Both the position numbers and the translations under genes were made by a program. DNA of 64,000 nt, taken from positions 215,306 to 279,305 of the forward strand of contig NZ_JAGGJU010000009.1 in assembly GCF_017873095.1 (NCBI RefSeq), given 5' to 3'. Source of the DNA: Heterorhizobium halophytocola. GTDB lineage: Bacteria; Pseudomonadota; Alphaproteobacteria; Rhizobiales; Rhizobiaceae. The first letter of the stretch is position 1, and each line of letters begins with the position of its first letter. Below the pieces are notes generated by a model, which worked only from the letters and a program-made list of their open reading frames with translations, did not search any database and was not told the DNA's origin. This document shows positions 24,771-34,387 of this stretch, piece after piece.

Positions 24771-25982
24771 ATGGCAAAGCGAACCATCCTGATCGTCGGC
24801 GGCGGACCCGCCGGACTTGCGGCCGCAGAACGTCTGTCCGGCGCCGGCCATCTCGTCACGCTCTGCGAGGCCATGCCGACCGTCGGGCGCAAATTGCTGA
24901 TGGCCGGCAAGTCCGGGCTCAACCTGACGCATTCGGATCCGTTCGACATCTTCCTCGCCCGCTACGGCGAGGCGGCTCCGCGGCTGGCCGGCTTGCTTGA
25001 AACCTATCCGGCAGAGCGCCTGCGGGCCTGGGCGGATGCCCTCGGGGCCGACACCTTCGTCGGGACATCCGGCCGGGTCTTTCCGCGGGTGATGAAAGCC
25101 TCGCCGCTGCTGCGCGCCTGGCTGGCAAGGCTGGAGGCGCAGGGCGTGACGATCCTGACCCGTTACAGGCTCACCGGCTTCTCGCAGAATGCGGCGCACT
25201 TCGACACAGCCGGTGGAGAGACATCCCTACCGTTCGACGCGCTGTTGCTGGCGCTCGGCGGCGCGAGCTGGCCGCGTCTCGGTTCCGACGGGCAGTGGGC
25301 CCAGATGCTGCGCCACAAGGGGGTGGCAATCTCGCCGCTGCAGCCCGCCAATTGCGGTTTCGACGCAGCACTCGACGCCGGCTTTCTCGAACGTTTTGCC
25401 GGCACGCCGGTCAAATCGGTCACCGTCACCTCCGCCGCCGGCAGTCTGCAGGGCGAGTTCGTGATCACCAGACACGGTGTCGAAGGCAGCCTGATCTATG
25501 CCCATTCGGCGGTCTTGCGGGAGGCCATTCGACAGACGGCGACCGCGGCGCTGGAGGTTGATCTGGCGCCCGGCCGCGCGGTGGAGAAGCTGGAGCGCGA
25601 CCTGGCGCGGGTCGATCGCAAGGCGAGCTTTTCCAATCGGCTGCGCAAGGGGGCCGGGCTGGACGGCGTGAAGGCGGCTCTGCTGCGGGCGCTGACCAGC
25701 GAAGACGATCGCCGCGACGCCGCACGGCTTGCCCGACGGATCAAGGCGCTTGCCGTGCCTCTTCTGCGGCCGCGACCGATCGAGGAGGCGATCTCCACCG
25801 CCGGCGGTATCGCCTGGGGCGAGTTCGACACCAATCTGATGCTGAAAGCCATGCCCGGCACCTTTGCGGCGGGCGAAATGCTCGACTGGGAGGCGCCGAC
25901 CGGCGGCTATCTGCTGACGGCCTGCTTTGCGTCGGGCTGGGCCGCTGCCGACGGCATCGATCGCTGGCTGTCCGGCGTTTAG
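24771..25982 (+). CDS. HI0933/YhiN-like NAD(P)/FAD-dependent flavoprotein (TIGR03862 type)
   Basis: The 403-residue protein starts with an FAD-binding dinucleotide fold (ILIVGGGPAGLAAAERLSGA). The subfamily hallmark GRKLLMAGKSGLNLTHSDPF follows at about residues 40-60, and a second nucleotide-binding segment reads FDALLLALGGASWPRLGSDG. The C-terminus (ISTAGGIAWGEFDTNLM; GTFAAGEMLDWEAPTGGYLL) is typical of HI0933-like proteins. The family is related to the BaiN reductases, but the reaction of this subgroup is not established. It is a single gene; ATG 24771 fits the fold start. Confidence 0.85.
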   Translation: MAKRTILIVGGGPAGLAAAERLSGAGHLVTLCEAMPTVGRKLLMAGKSGLNLTHSDPFDIFLARYGEAAPRLAGLLETYPAERLRAWADALGADTFVGTSGRVFPRVMKASPLLRAWLARLEAQGVTILTRYRLTGFSQNAAHFDTAGGETSLPFDALLLALGGASWPRLGSDGQWAQMLRHKGVAISPLQPANCGFDAALDAGFLERFAGTPVKSVTVTSAAGSLQGEFVITRHGVEGSLIYAHSAVLREAIRQTATAALEVDLAPGRAVEKLERDLARVDRKASFSNRLRKGAGLDGVKAALLRALTSEDDRRDAARLARRIKALAVPLLRPRPIEEAISTAGGIAWGEFDTNLMLKAMPGTFAAGEMLDWEAPTGGYLLTACFASGWAAADGIDRWLSGV

Positions 25983-25983
25983 T

Positions 25984-26925
25984 TCACGCGCGCATCGCCG
26001 GCATCTTGCCCGCCAGGTCCGGCCGCCCGGCCTTCGTCTTGGCAATCTCCCGCACGAGCCAGGCCTGGAAGGCCGCCAGCGGCGGATAGTCCGCGCGCTC
26101 TTTCGGATATGCGAGATAATAGCAGGATGTGCTTTCGATCTCGCGGTCGATGGCCGGCACCAGATCGCCACGGCTGAGCTCGTCCTGAATCAGGAAGACC
26201 GGCAGAAGCGCCACCCCGATCCCGGCCATGGCTGCCTGGGCCGCGGTGGCGAACTGGTCGAACAGCATGCCGTTGACGCTGTCATAGGTCACCCCGCAAT
26301 GGGTCAGCCAGTGTTCCCAGGCATCCGGTCGGGTCATCAGATGCAGCAGCGGCACGTTCAGGATGTCTGCCGGCTCATTCAGCGTGTTTGCCGCCTTGAA
26401 GGCCGGGCTGCAGGCCGGCAGCGTCGTTTCCTTCATCAGGAAGGTCAGTTCGCCGCCGGGCCAGGTCGGCTGACCGAAATGGATCGCCGCATCCATCGTC
26501 TCCAGCCTGAAGTCGAAGGGCCGGAGCCGCGTGACCAGATTGATGGTGATGCCCGGATGTTCGGAGAGAAACTGGCCGAGCCGCGGTGCGAGCCAGCGGG
26601 TGCCGAAGGTCGGCAGTATCGCAAGATTGAGCGTCCCCCCGCGCGGATTGGCCCGAAGGCTGAGCGAGGCCGTCGAGATCCGCCGCAATGCCTCGCGGAT
26701 CTCGCGGGAATAGGTTTCGCCGGCGGCCGTCAACCGGATCGTCTGGCGCTCGCGCACGAAGAGTTCGATGCCGAGCTGTGCTTCCAGCGCCTTGATCTGG
26801 CGGGAAACGGCGCTCTGCGTGAGGTCGAGTTCGCGGGCGGCGGCCGTGATCGAATTGGTGCGCGCCGCGGTCTCGAAAGCGGCGAGCAATGACAGGGATG
26901 GCAGGAAGCGCCGGGCCGGAAGCAT
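25984..26925 (-). CDS. GcvA-like LysR regulator, divergent from the pipecolate genes
   Basis: The 313-residue LysR protein has the winged helix LSLLAAFETAARTNSITAAA followed by RELDLTQSAVSRQIKALEAQ. Its effector domain is of GcvA type (LAILPTFGTRWLAPRLGQF; HFGQPTWPGGELTFLMKE; GIGVALLPVFLIQDELSRG). It converges on the flavoprotein gene with one base between stops and is divergent from amaA across 223 bases. That placement suggests control of the amaA/amaB pair in response to pipecolate or lysine, an inference from layout. Confidence 0.9.
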   Translation of the reverse strand: MLPARRFLPSLSLLAAFETAARTNSITAAARELDLTQSAVSRQIKALEAQLGIELFVRERQTIRLTAAGETYSREIREALRRISTASLSLRANPRGGTLNLAILPTFGTRWLAPRLGQFLSEHPGITINLVTRLRPFDFRLETMDAAIHFGQPTWPGGELTFLMKETTLPACSPAFKAANTLNEPADILNVPLLHLMTRPDAWEHWLTHCGVTYDSVNGMLFDQFATAAQAAMAGIGVALLPVFLIQDELSRGDLVPAIDREIESTSCYYLAYPKERADYPPLAAFQAWLVREIAKTKAGRPDLAGKMPAMRA

Positions 26926-27148
26926 ATGATACCTCGGAGGAATGAACTGATGACAAAATATCGCTGGAGGCTTGCAAAATCCTCTCCTAAATTCAATCGG
27001 GTGCCCGTTTCTTCTGGACGTGCGAAAAACATCGCCATTTCCGATCCGGAATAGCCATCGAGAGGATGGACCGGAACAGCCGGACGAATGGTTTTGTGCG
27101 ACCGGGTGGGATTGAAGGGCACGCTGTCATCGAGATGGACATGGCGTC

Positions 27149-28432
27149 ATGCTGAACGATCCGCTTTCTCACGGCCTTTGGGAGAAGACTGCGCCGCCGG
27201 CGCCGATGACGGCGCCGCTGAACGGCGATCATCGTACCGATATCGTGGTGATCGGCGGCGGCTATACCGGCTGCTCGGCCGCCCTGCATCTGGCTCAGGC
27301 AGGGGCCAAGGTCACCGTGCTGGAGGGTGCCGAGATCGGCTTTGGCGGGGCGGGGCGCAATGTGGGCCTGATCAATGCCGGCATGTGGGTTCTGCCCGCC
27401 GATATTCCCGGTGTGCTCGGGAACCTCTACGGCGAGCGCCTGCTCGACCTGCTCGGCAATGCGCCGCTCCTGGTGCGGAACCTGGTCCAGACCCATGGGA
27501 TCGCCTGCGAGCTCGAAACCAACGGAACGCTGCATTGCGCAGTCGGGCCGGAGGGGCTTGCCGAAATCCGCGACCGTTGCGACCAGTGGCGCGCGCGCGG
27601 CGCCGATGTCGAGGTGCTCTCGGCCGAGGAGACGGCGCGCCGCATCGGCACGTCCGCCTATGCGGGCGCCCTGCTGGACCGGCGCGCGGGTACGCTGCAA
27701 CCGCTCGCCTATGCGCGGGGACTGGCGTCTGCGGCAATCACCGCAGGGGCGACCATCCATTCGCGCAGTGCTGCCGTTTCGACCGAGCGGGTCGATCAGC
27801 GCTGGACCGTGCGCACCGAGCATGGTTCGGTGACCGCCGACTGGATCGTCGTCGCATCCGAATTCTATTCCAGCGGACCGTTCGAGGCGGTGCGCAACGA
27901 GCAGGTGCTGCTCCCCTATTTCAATCTGGCGACCGTGCCGCTGACGGACGCGCAATTGAGCCGGATCCTGCCGGGGCGCGAGGGATGCTGGGACACGAAG
28001 GAGATCCTCTCCTCGTTCCGGCTCGATCATGCAGGCCGGCTTGTGTTCGGCAGCGTCGGGGCGCTGCGCAATGGCGGCCGGGGCGTGCATGTCGGCTGGG
28101 CCCGACGGGCGCTGAAAAAACTGTTTCCGGAGCTGGGCACCGTGACCTTCGAGAGCGAATGGTATGGCCGCATCGGCATGACCACCGATGCGCTGCCGCG
28201 GTTCCATCGTTTCGGACCCAAGGTCGTCGGCTTTTCCGGCTATAACGGACGCGGGATCGCACCCGGCACCGTGTTCGGCCAGGTGCTGGCGCGGCATATT
28301 CTCGGAGAGCTTTCCGAGGCGGACTTGCCCTTGCCGGTCAGCGAGGTCAGTGCGACGCCGCTCCGCCAGCTGAAGGGTGCCTATTACGAAGCCGGCGCCC
28401 AACTCGCCCATTTCTCCGGCGCGCGCTTTTGA
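27149..28432 (+). CDS. amaA: FAD-dependent amine oxidase/dehydrogenase, probable L-pipecolate oxidase
   Basis: The 427-residue DAO-superfamily protein has the Rossmann FAD motif DIVVIGGGYTGCSAALHLAQ at about residues 30-50. The GFGGAGRNVGLINAGMWVLP segment corresponds to the conserved GxSGRNxG motif of PuuB/AmaA-like oxidases. FSGYNGRGIAPGTVFGQVLA is the C-terminal FAD-contact motif. The next gene is an ALDH7-type semialdehyde dehydrogenase. This oxidase/dehydrogenase pair with a LysR gene matches Pseudomonas amaA/amaB, in which AmaA oxidises L-pipecolate to piperideine-6-carboxylate. A gamma-glutamylputrescine oxidase-like role is the main alternative, so the symbol is tentative. Confidence 0.72.
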   Translation: MLNDPLSHGLWEKTAPPAPMTAPLNGDHRTDIVVIGGGYTGCSAALHLAQAGAKVTVLEGAEIGFGGAGRNVGLINAGMWVLPADIPGVLGNLYGERLLDLLGNAPLLVRNLVQTHGIACELETNGTLHCAVGPEGLAEIRDRCDQWRARGADVEVLSAEETARRIGTSAYAGALLDRRAGTLQPLAYARGLASAAITAGATIHSRSAAVSTERVDQRWTVRTEHGSVTADWIVVASEFYSSGPFEAVRNEQVLLPYFNLATVPLTDAQLSRILPGREGCWDTKEILSSFRLDHAGRLVFGSVGALRNGGRGVHVGWARRALKKLFPELGTVTFESEWYGRIGMTTDALPRFHRFGPKVVGFSGYNGRGIAPGTVFGQVLARHILGELSEADLPLPVSEVSATPLRQLKGAYYEAGAQLAHFSGARF

Positions 28433-28489
28433 CAAGCCCGGCGCCGATCGCCTAACAGACAGACAAAGAGACAACCCGGAAGGAAGACC

Positions 28490-30031
28490 ATGTCGCTTGC
28501 CAATCTCAAACTCGCTGCCGAAGTGCGTGCCATCCTGACCGACCTCGGGGTCAAGGCGGAGACGCTGACCGGCGGTTCGCTGGCCGTCCGTTCCCCGATC
28601 ACCGGCGAGACCATCGCCAACCTGCACGAGATCAGTGCCGCCGCCACCGACGAGGCGATCGCCAAGGCGCATGCCGCCTTCCTGGAATGGCGCATGATCC
28701 CGGCACCCAAGCGCGGTGAACTGATCCGCCTGCTCGGCGAGGAGCTGCGCACCCATAAGGATGCACTCGGCAAGCTCGTCTCGATCGAGGTCGGCAAGGT
28801 GACGTCGGAAGGTCTTGGCGAAGTCCAGGAGATGATCGACATCTGCGATTTCGCCGTCGGCCTGTCGCGCCAGCTCTATGGCCTGACGATCGCCACGGAA
28901 CGTGCCGATCACCGGATGATGGAAACCTGGCATCCGCTCGGCGTCACCGGCATCATCTCCGCCTTCAACTTCCCGGTGGCCGTCTGGTCGTGGAATGCCT
29001 CGCTGGCGCTGGTCTGCGGCAATTCCATCGTCTGGAAGCCGTCGGAAAAGACGCCGCTGACGGCGATCGCCACGCAGGCGATCCTGGAAAAGGCGATTGC
29101 CCGCTATGTCGCGGATGGCGGCGTCGTTCCGCCCAGTCTCGCAACGCTGCTGATCGGCGGCCGCGATGTCGGGGAAGCTCTTGTCGACAATGCCAAGGTG
29201 GCGCTCGTGTCTGCAACCGGTTCGACGGCCATGGGCCGCAAGGTCGGCCCGAAGGTCGCTGCCCGGTTCGGCCGTTCGATCCTCGAACTCGGGGGCAACA
29301 ATGCCGCGATCGTCGGCCCGACAGCCGATCTCGACATCACCCTGCGCGGCGTTGCCTTCTCGGCGATGGGCACTGCCGGCCAGCGCTGCACCACGCTTCG
29401 CCGCCTGTTCGTCCATGACAGCGTCTACGACCAGCTGGTGCCGGGCCTGATCAAGGCCTATGGCTCGGTCAGCATCGGCAGCCCGCTTCAGTCCGGCACG
29501 CTGGTCGGTCCGCTGATCGATAAGGGCGCGTTCGATCGCATGCAGCAGGCGCTCGAGGCGGCAAAGGCGGCCGGCGGCAAGGTGCATGGCGGCGAGCGTC
29601 AGCTCGCCGATGAGGCAGGGGACGCCTATTATGTGCGCCCGGCCCTGGTGGAAATGCCGGAACAGTCCGGCCCGATGGTCGATGAAACCTTTGCGCCCAT
29701 CCTCTATGTGGTGAAATATTCTAACTTCGATACGGCCCTGGCGCTGAACAACGATGTGCCGCAGGGTCTGTCGTCCTCGATCTTCACCAACGACATGCGC
29801 GAAATGGAGGCCTTCGTCTCCGACCGCGGATCGGATTGCGGCATTGCCAATGTCAATCTCGGCCCGTCCGGTGCCGAGATCGGGGGTGCATTCGGCGGCG
29901 AAAAGGAAACCGGTGGCGGTCGCGAATCCGGCTCCGATGCCTGGAAGGCCTATATGCGCCGCGCGACCAACACGATCAATTACGGTCGCACGCTGCCGCT
30001 TGCCCAGGGCGTGAAGTTCGATCTCGATTGA
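28490..30031 (+). CDS. amaB: ALDH7-family dehydrogenase, probable L-aminoadipate-semialdehyde dehydrogenase
   Basis: The 513-residue aldehyde dehydrogenase has general base E266 (SILELGGNNAAIVGP) and nucleophile C300 (GTAGQRCTTLRRLFVH). The NAD-fold FNFPVAVWSWNASLALVCGN segment is diagnostic of ALDH7/antiquitin proteins. ALDH7 oxidises alpha-aminoadipate semialdehyde (open form of piperideine-6-carboxylate) to 2-aminoadipate with NAD, the step after L-pipecolate oxidation in lysine catabolism. It lies 57 bases behind the probable amaA with a GGAAGG Shine-Dalgarno and is followed by a strong terminator. Confidence 0.85.
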   Translation: MSLANLKLAAEVRAILTDLGVKAETLTGGSLAVRSPITGETIANLHEISAAATDEAIAKAHAAFLEWRMIPAPKRGELIRLLGEELRTHKDALGKLVSIEVGKVTSEGLGEVQEMIDICDFAVGLSRQLYGLTIATERADHRMMETWHPLGVTGIISAFNFPVAVWSWNASLALVCGNSIVWKPSEKTPLTAIATQAILEKAIARYVADGGVVPPSLATLLIGGRDVGEALVDNAKVALVSATGSTAMGRKVGPKVAARFGRSILELGGNNAAIVGPTADLDITLRGVAFSAMGTAGQRCTTLRRLFVHDSVYDQLVPGLIKAYGSVSIGSPLQSGTLVGPLIDKGAFDRMQQALEAAKAAGGKVHGGERQLADEAGDAYYVRPALVEMPEQSGPMVDETFAPILYVVKYSNFDTALALNNDVPQGLSSSIFTNDMREMEAFVSDRGSDCGIANVNLGPSGAEIGGAFGGEKETGGGRESGSDAWKAYMRRATNTINYGRTLPLAQGVKFDLD

Positions 30032-30058
30032 TCCGCAGCGTCCATGTTGAAACAGGAG

Positions 30059-30084
30059 CGGCCGCCTTTCCGGGCGGCCGTTTT
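30059..30084 (+). terminator. Rho-independent terminator after amaB
   Basis: CGGCCGCC pairs with GGCGGCCG (8 bp) around TTTCCG, directly followed by TTTT, 28 bases after the stop codon. Confidence 0.88.
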
Positions 30085-30174
30085 GCGTGAGGGCTGCGAC
30101 ATCACGCGGCTTTCATGTCCCCCCGCTATCGTTCATGCTCTCTGCGTGACAGACCAAGGCCGGGTGTAGTGGAC

Positions 30175-31719
30175 ATGATCGATCAGAGGCACGCCATCGC
30201 CTTTCTTTCCGATGCCGCAAGCTACGGTGCCGCCGGTGCCGTCGAGATCATCGAGACGCATATCTCGATGATCTTCCTGGTTGGGGATCGCGCCTTCAAG
30301 CTGAAGCGGGCGGTCAGCCTTCCCTATCTGGATTTCTCCACCTTCGACCTGCGGCGGCAGACCTGCGAAAAGGAGGTGGCGCTCAATGGACGCGTGGCAC
30401 CGGATCTCTATCTCGGTACGCGGTTGATCACGCGCGCGGCAGACGGTCGGCTGGCATTCGACGGCGAGGGGGAGGCTGTCGAGATCGTCGTGGAGATGCT
30501 TCGCTTCGACCAGCAGGATCTGTTTGACCGCATGGCCGAGGACGGGCGCCTGACGACCGGGCTGATGAGCGAGACGGCGGCGATGATCGCCGGCTTTCAC
30601 GAGACGGCGCAGATCGACACAAGCGGGCGCGGCGTGGACAATATCGCCGCCGTGCTCGACATCAACGAAGCCGGATTTGCCACCTCGGGCGTGTTTTCGG
30701 CAGACGCGGTGTCGAGGCTGATGAGCCGGGCGCGCCGTGTGATTGCAGATCAGGCAGCGTGTTTCGACCGGCGTGCCGCCGAAGGCCGTATCCGGCGCTG
30801 CCACGGCGATCTGCATCTGCGCAACATCGTGCGCCATCACGGCCGGCCGCAACTATTCGACTGTATCGAGTTCAGCGATGCGATCGCGACCTGCGACGTG
30901 CTCTATGATCTGGCCTATCTGCTGATGGATCTGTGGCATCGGGATCTGCCGCATTTCGCTAGCCTCGTGGTCAACCGCTATCTGGATGAGACCGAGGACG
31001 AGGACGGGTTCCATTTGCTGGCGTTCTTCATGGCGGTGCGGGCGCAGGTGCGGGCCCATGTGATCGCGACGCAGGCGCAGGAAGGCGGCGATGCGGACGA
31101 AACACTGGCGCGGACGGCGAGACGCTATTTCGGCCTCGCTGAAGCGCTGCTCGCGCCTGCTCCCGAACGGCTGGTCGTGCTCGGCGGCTTCAGCGGATCC
31201 GGAAAATCGACGGTGGCGGAGCGGCTCGCGCCGCAGCTGAAGCCCGCCCCCGGAGCCCGGCTGCTGGAGACGGACCGGCTGCGCAAGGCGATGTTCGGCA
31301 TGGCAATGGCCGAGCGCCTGCCGCTTGAGGCCTATCGGCCGGAGGTCTCGGACCGCATCTACGAGCAGTTGCGGGAGCGATCGGTCGCGATCGTCAAGGC
31401 CGGTGGCTGCGTCATTGCCAGTGCGGTGTTCGACCGGCCGGAGCAGCGGCAGGCGATAGAAGATGCCGCCCGGATGGCCGGCCTGTCGATGCAGGGGTTC
31501 TGGCTGGAGGTTGATCCGGAGGTGCTTCGCCAAAGAGTGGCGGGGCGTGATCCGGGGCCGTCGGACGCCACCGTCGCGGTTCTGCAGGACCAGATGCAGC
31601 ACGATATAGGCATGATCGACTGGCACCGGATCGATGCCGGCCAGCCGGTCGAGGCGGTCGCCGCCGACATCCATGCCGCTCTTTCGACGACCGATGCCGA
31701 ACAGCTCAGCGCAGATTGA
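30175..31719 (+). CDS. Two-domain protein: APH-like kinase fused to an AAA/zeta-like P-loop kinase
   Basis: The 514-residue protein has an N-terminal aminoglycoside-phosphotransferase-like domain with the Brenner loop HGDLHLRN (residues 210-217) and a DFG-equivalent FDCIEFSDAI. A P-loop kinase domain follows with Walker A GGFSGSGKS (337-345), LLETDRLRK and a CVIASAVFDRPEQRQ segment. The fusion corresponds to COG2187 plus COG0645, common in alphaproteobacteria and of unknown function. Both nucleotide-binding motifs look intact. ATG 30175 (MIDQRHAI) is preferred to a codon 60 bases upstream that adds an Arg-rich tail. It overlaps the end of tonB on the other strand by 14 bases. Confidence 0.85.
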   Translation: MIDQRHAIAFLSDAASYGAAGAVEIIETHISMIFLVGDRAFKLKRAVSLPYLDFSTFDLRRQTCEKEVALNGRVAPDLYLGTRLITRAADGRLAFDGEGEAVEIVVEMLRFDQQDLFDRMAEDGRLTTGLMSETAAMIAGFHETAQIDTSGRGVDNIAAVLDINEAGFATSGVFSADAVSRLMSRARRVIADQAACFDRRAAEGRIRRCHGDLHLRNIVRHHGRPQLFDCIEFSDAIATCDVLYDLAYLLMDLWHRDLPHFASLVVNRYLDETEDEDGFHLLAFFMAVRAQVRAHVIATQAQEGGDADETLARTARRYFGLAEALLAPAPERLVVLGGFSGSGKSTVAERLAPQLKPAPGARLLETDRLRKAMFGMAMAERLPLEAYRPEVSDRIYEQLRERSVAIVKAGGCVIASAVFDRPEQRQAIEDAARMAGLSMQGFWLEVDPEVLRQRVAGRDPGPSDATVAVLQDQMQHDIGMIDWHRIDAGQPVEAVAADIHAALSTTDAEQLSAD

Positions 31720-32676
31720 AGCGCACCGGTGCGACGATGGTCCTGTTGGCGCCGGGTGGCGGCGCCGGCACGGGGGAGGCGCGGTTGACCATGTCGATCA
31801 CGGCCTGGTCGAGGGCCGACGAGCCTGAGGAGCGGGAGACCGAAACGGTCCGCACATTGCCGGAGGCGTCGATCGAGAAACGGACATAGGCGGTGCCCTC
31901 TTCCCTGTTGCGCCGCGCAGCCGAGGGATAGCGCTTGCGGCGCTGCAGATGCGACATCAGCCGGCTCTGCCAGTTGGCGATCGTCTTCGCATTGCTGCCC
32001 GATGTCGCGGCGGTCTGTTGGGCGGCGTTGCGATCGGATTGCTTGACCTGCGCCTTGGCCTTGGTTGCGGCCTTCGAGGCCGCCGGCGCCTGCTTGCGCG
32101 CGACCGGTTGGGGCGCTGCCTTCGGCGGCGGGGCCGGGCGGGCAGCCGGGAGCGGCACCTCGACGTTTTCGAGCTGCTGCAGCGCCATTTCCTCGAGCGG
32201 ATCGATCTCCGCCGGCGGCTCCTCCACCTGCTCGACCGGTTCCGGCGGCGGTTCGACAGCCGGTGGTTCCGGCTCGGGCTCGAACTGCGGCGGCTGGTCC
32301 ACCGGCGGTGGCGGCTCGACGGGCGGCGGTTCGACCGGAGGTGGCTCCGGCGGGGGGGTGGGCTGCACCTCAGGTGCGGGTTCCGGCGGCGGTTCGGCCA
32401 GCGGCTCCTTCGGCGGTTCTACAGTGTCGCTCTTGATCTCTTCGGAGTCGGTCTCGTCGGGCGTGAGCTGCTCGTCATCGGTCTCGACCGCCTCCGGTTC
32501 GGGGGCAAGGTCGATCATGATCGCGGCCGGGGGGCCGGCATCGGCAGCGGTGTCTTGCGGAACCTGCATCAGCAGGGCCACAGCGCCAGCATGGGCCGCC
32601 AGCACCAGAATGGCGGCGCAGGTCCAGAGCGCAAGTTCGCCAAACGCAAAGCCGCGTCTTTGCCCGGGTGGCAGGG

Positions 32677-32680
<4 letters not shown>
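31706..32680 (-). CDS. tonB: TonB energy-transducing protein
   Basis: The 324-residue protein has one N-terminal membrane anchor (LWTCAAILVLAAHAGAVALL). A long Pro/Glu-rich periplasm-spanning region (about residues 45-165, PEPPPVEPPP-type runs) follows, then an Ala/Lys-rich linker. The C-terminal TonB fold reads KRYPSAARRNREEGTAYVRF, VRTVSVSRSSGSSALDQAVI. It couples the proton-motive force harnessed by ExbBD to outer-membrane receptors such as siderophore transporters. Its start overlaps the exbD stop (32677-32680), so it is translated in the exbB-exbD-tonB order. The Gly/Ser-rich frame on the opposite strand is an antisense shadow. Confidence 0.93.
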
Positions 32681-33168
<488 letters not shown>

Positions 33169-33172
33169 GTGC

Positions 33173-34177
<1,005 letters not shown>

Positions 34178-34271
34178 GGGAGCTGCCCCTTCATGCAAAA
34201 GGCGAATATCTTTTTGCTCGCTTGATGGTGCGCGGGGCGAGGGCGAGCCTGTCCGCGTTGGATATTAAACT

Positions 34272-34286
34272 TGAGTTATTTTGACA
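34272..34286. promoter_or_regulatory. Degenerate IRO-like box upstream of exbB
   Basis: TGAGTTATTTTGACA departs from TGA-N9-TCA at one of six conserved positions and lies in an AT-rich patch 95-110 bases upstream of the exbB start. It is a weak candidate site for RirA. Confidence 0.3.
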
Positions 34287-34387
34287 AGTAATAAATCTTG
34301 CGTTGCATGGCAAGCGGGCAAGCAGCCGCGAAGGCATCGGCAGCAGCCCTCGCCTTGGCAAAAGGGATTTTCCGGGCGGGCGTAACG

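Noticed and set aside
26993..29587. 864-residue - strand frame opposite amaA and amaB
   Set aside because: It is a long shadow frame caused by high GC at third positions; His/Asp/Arg-rich composition and no domains.
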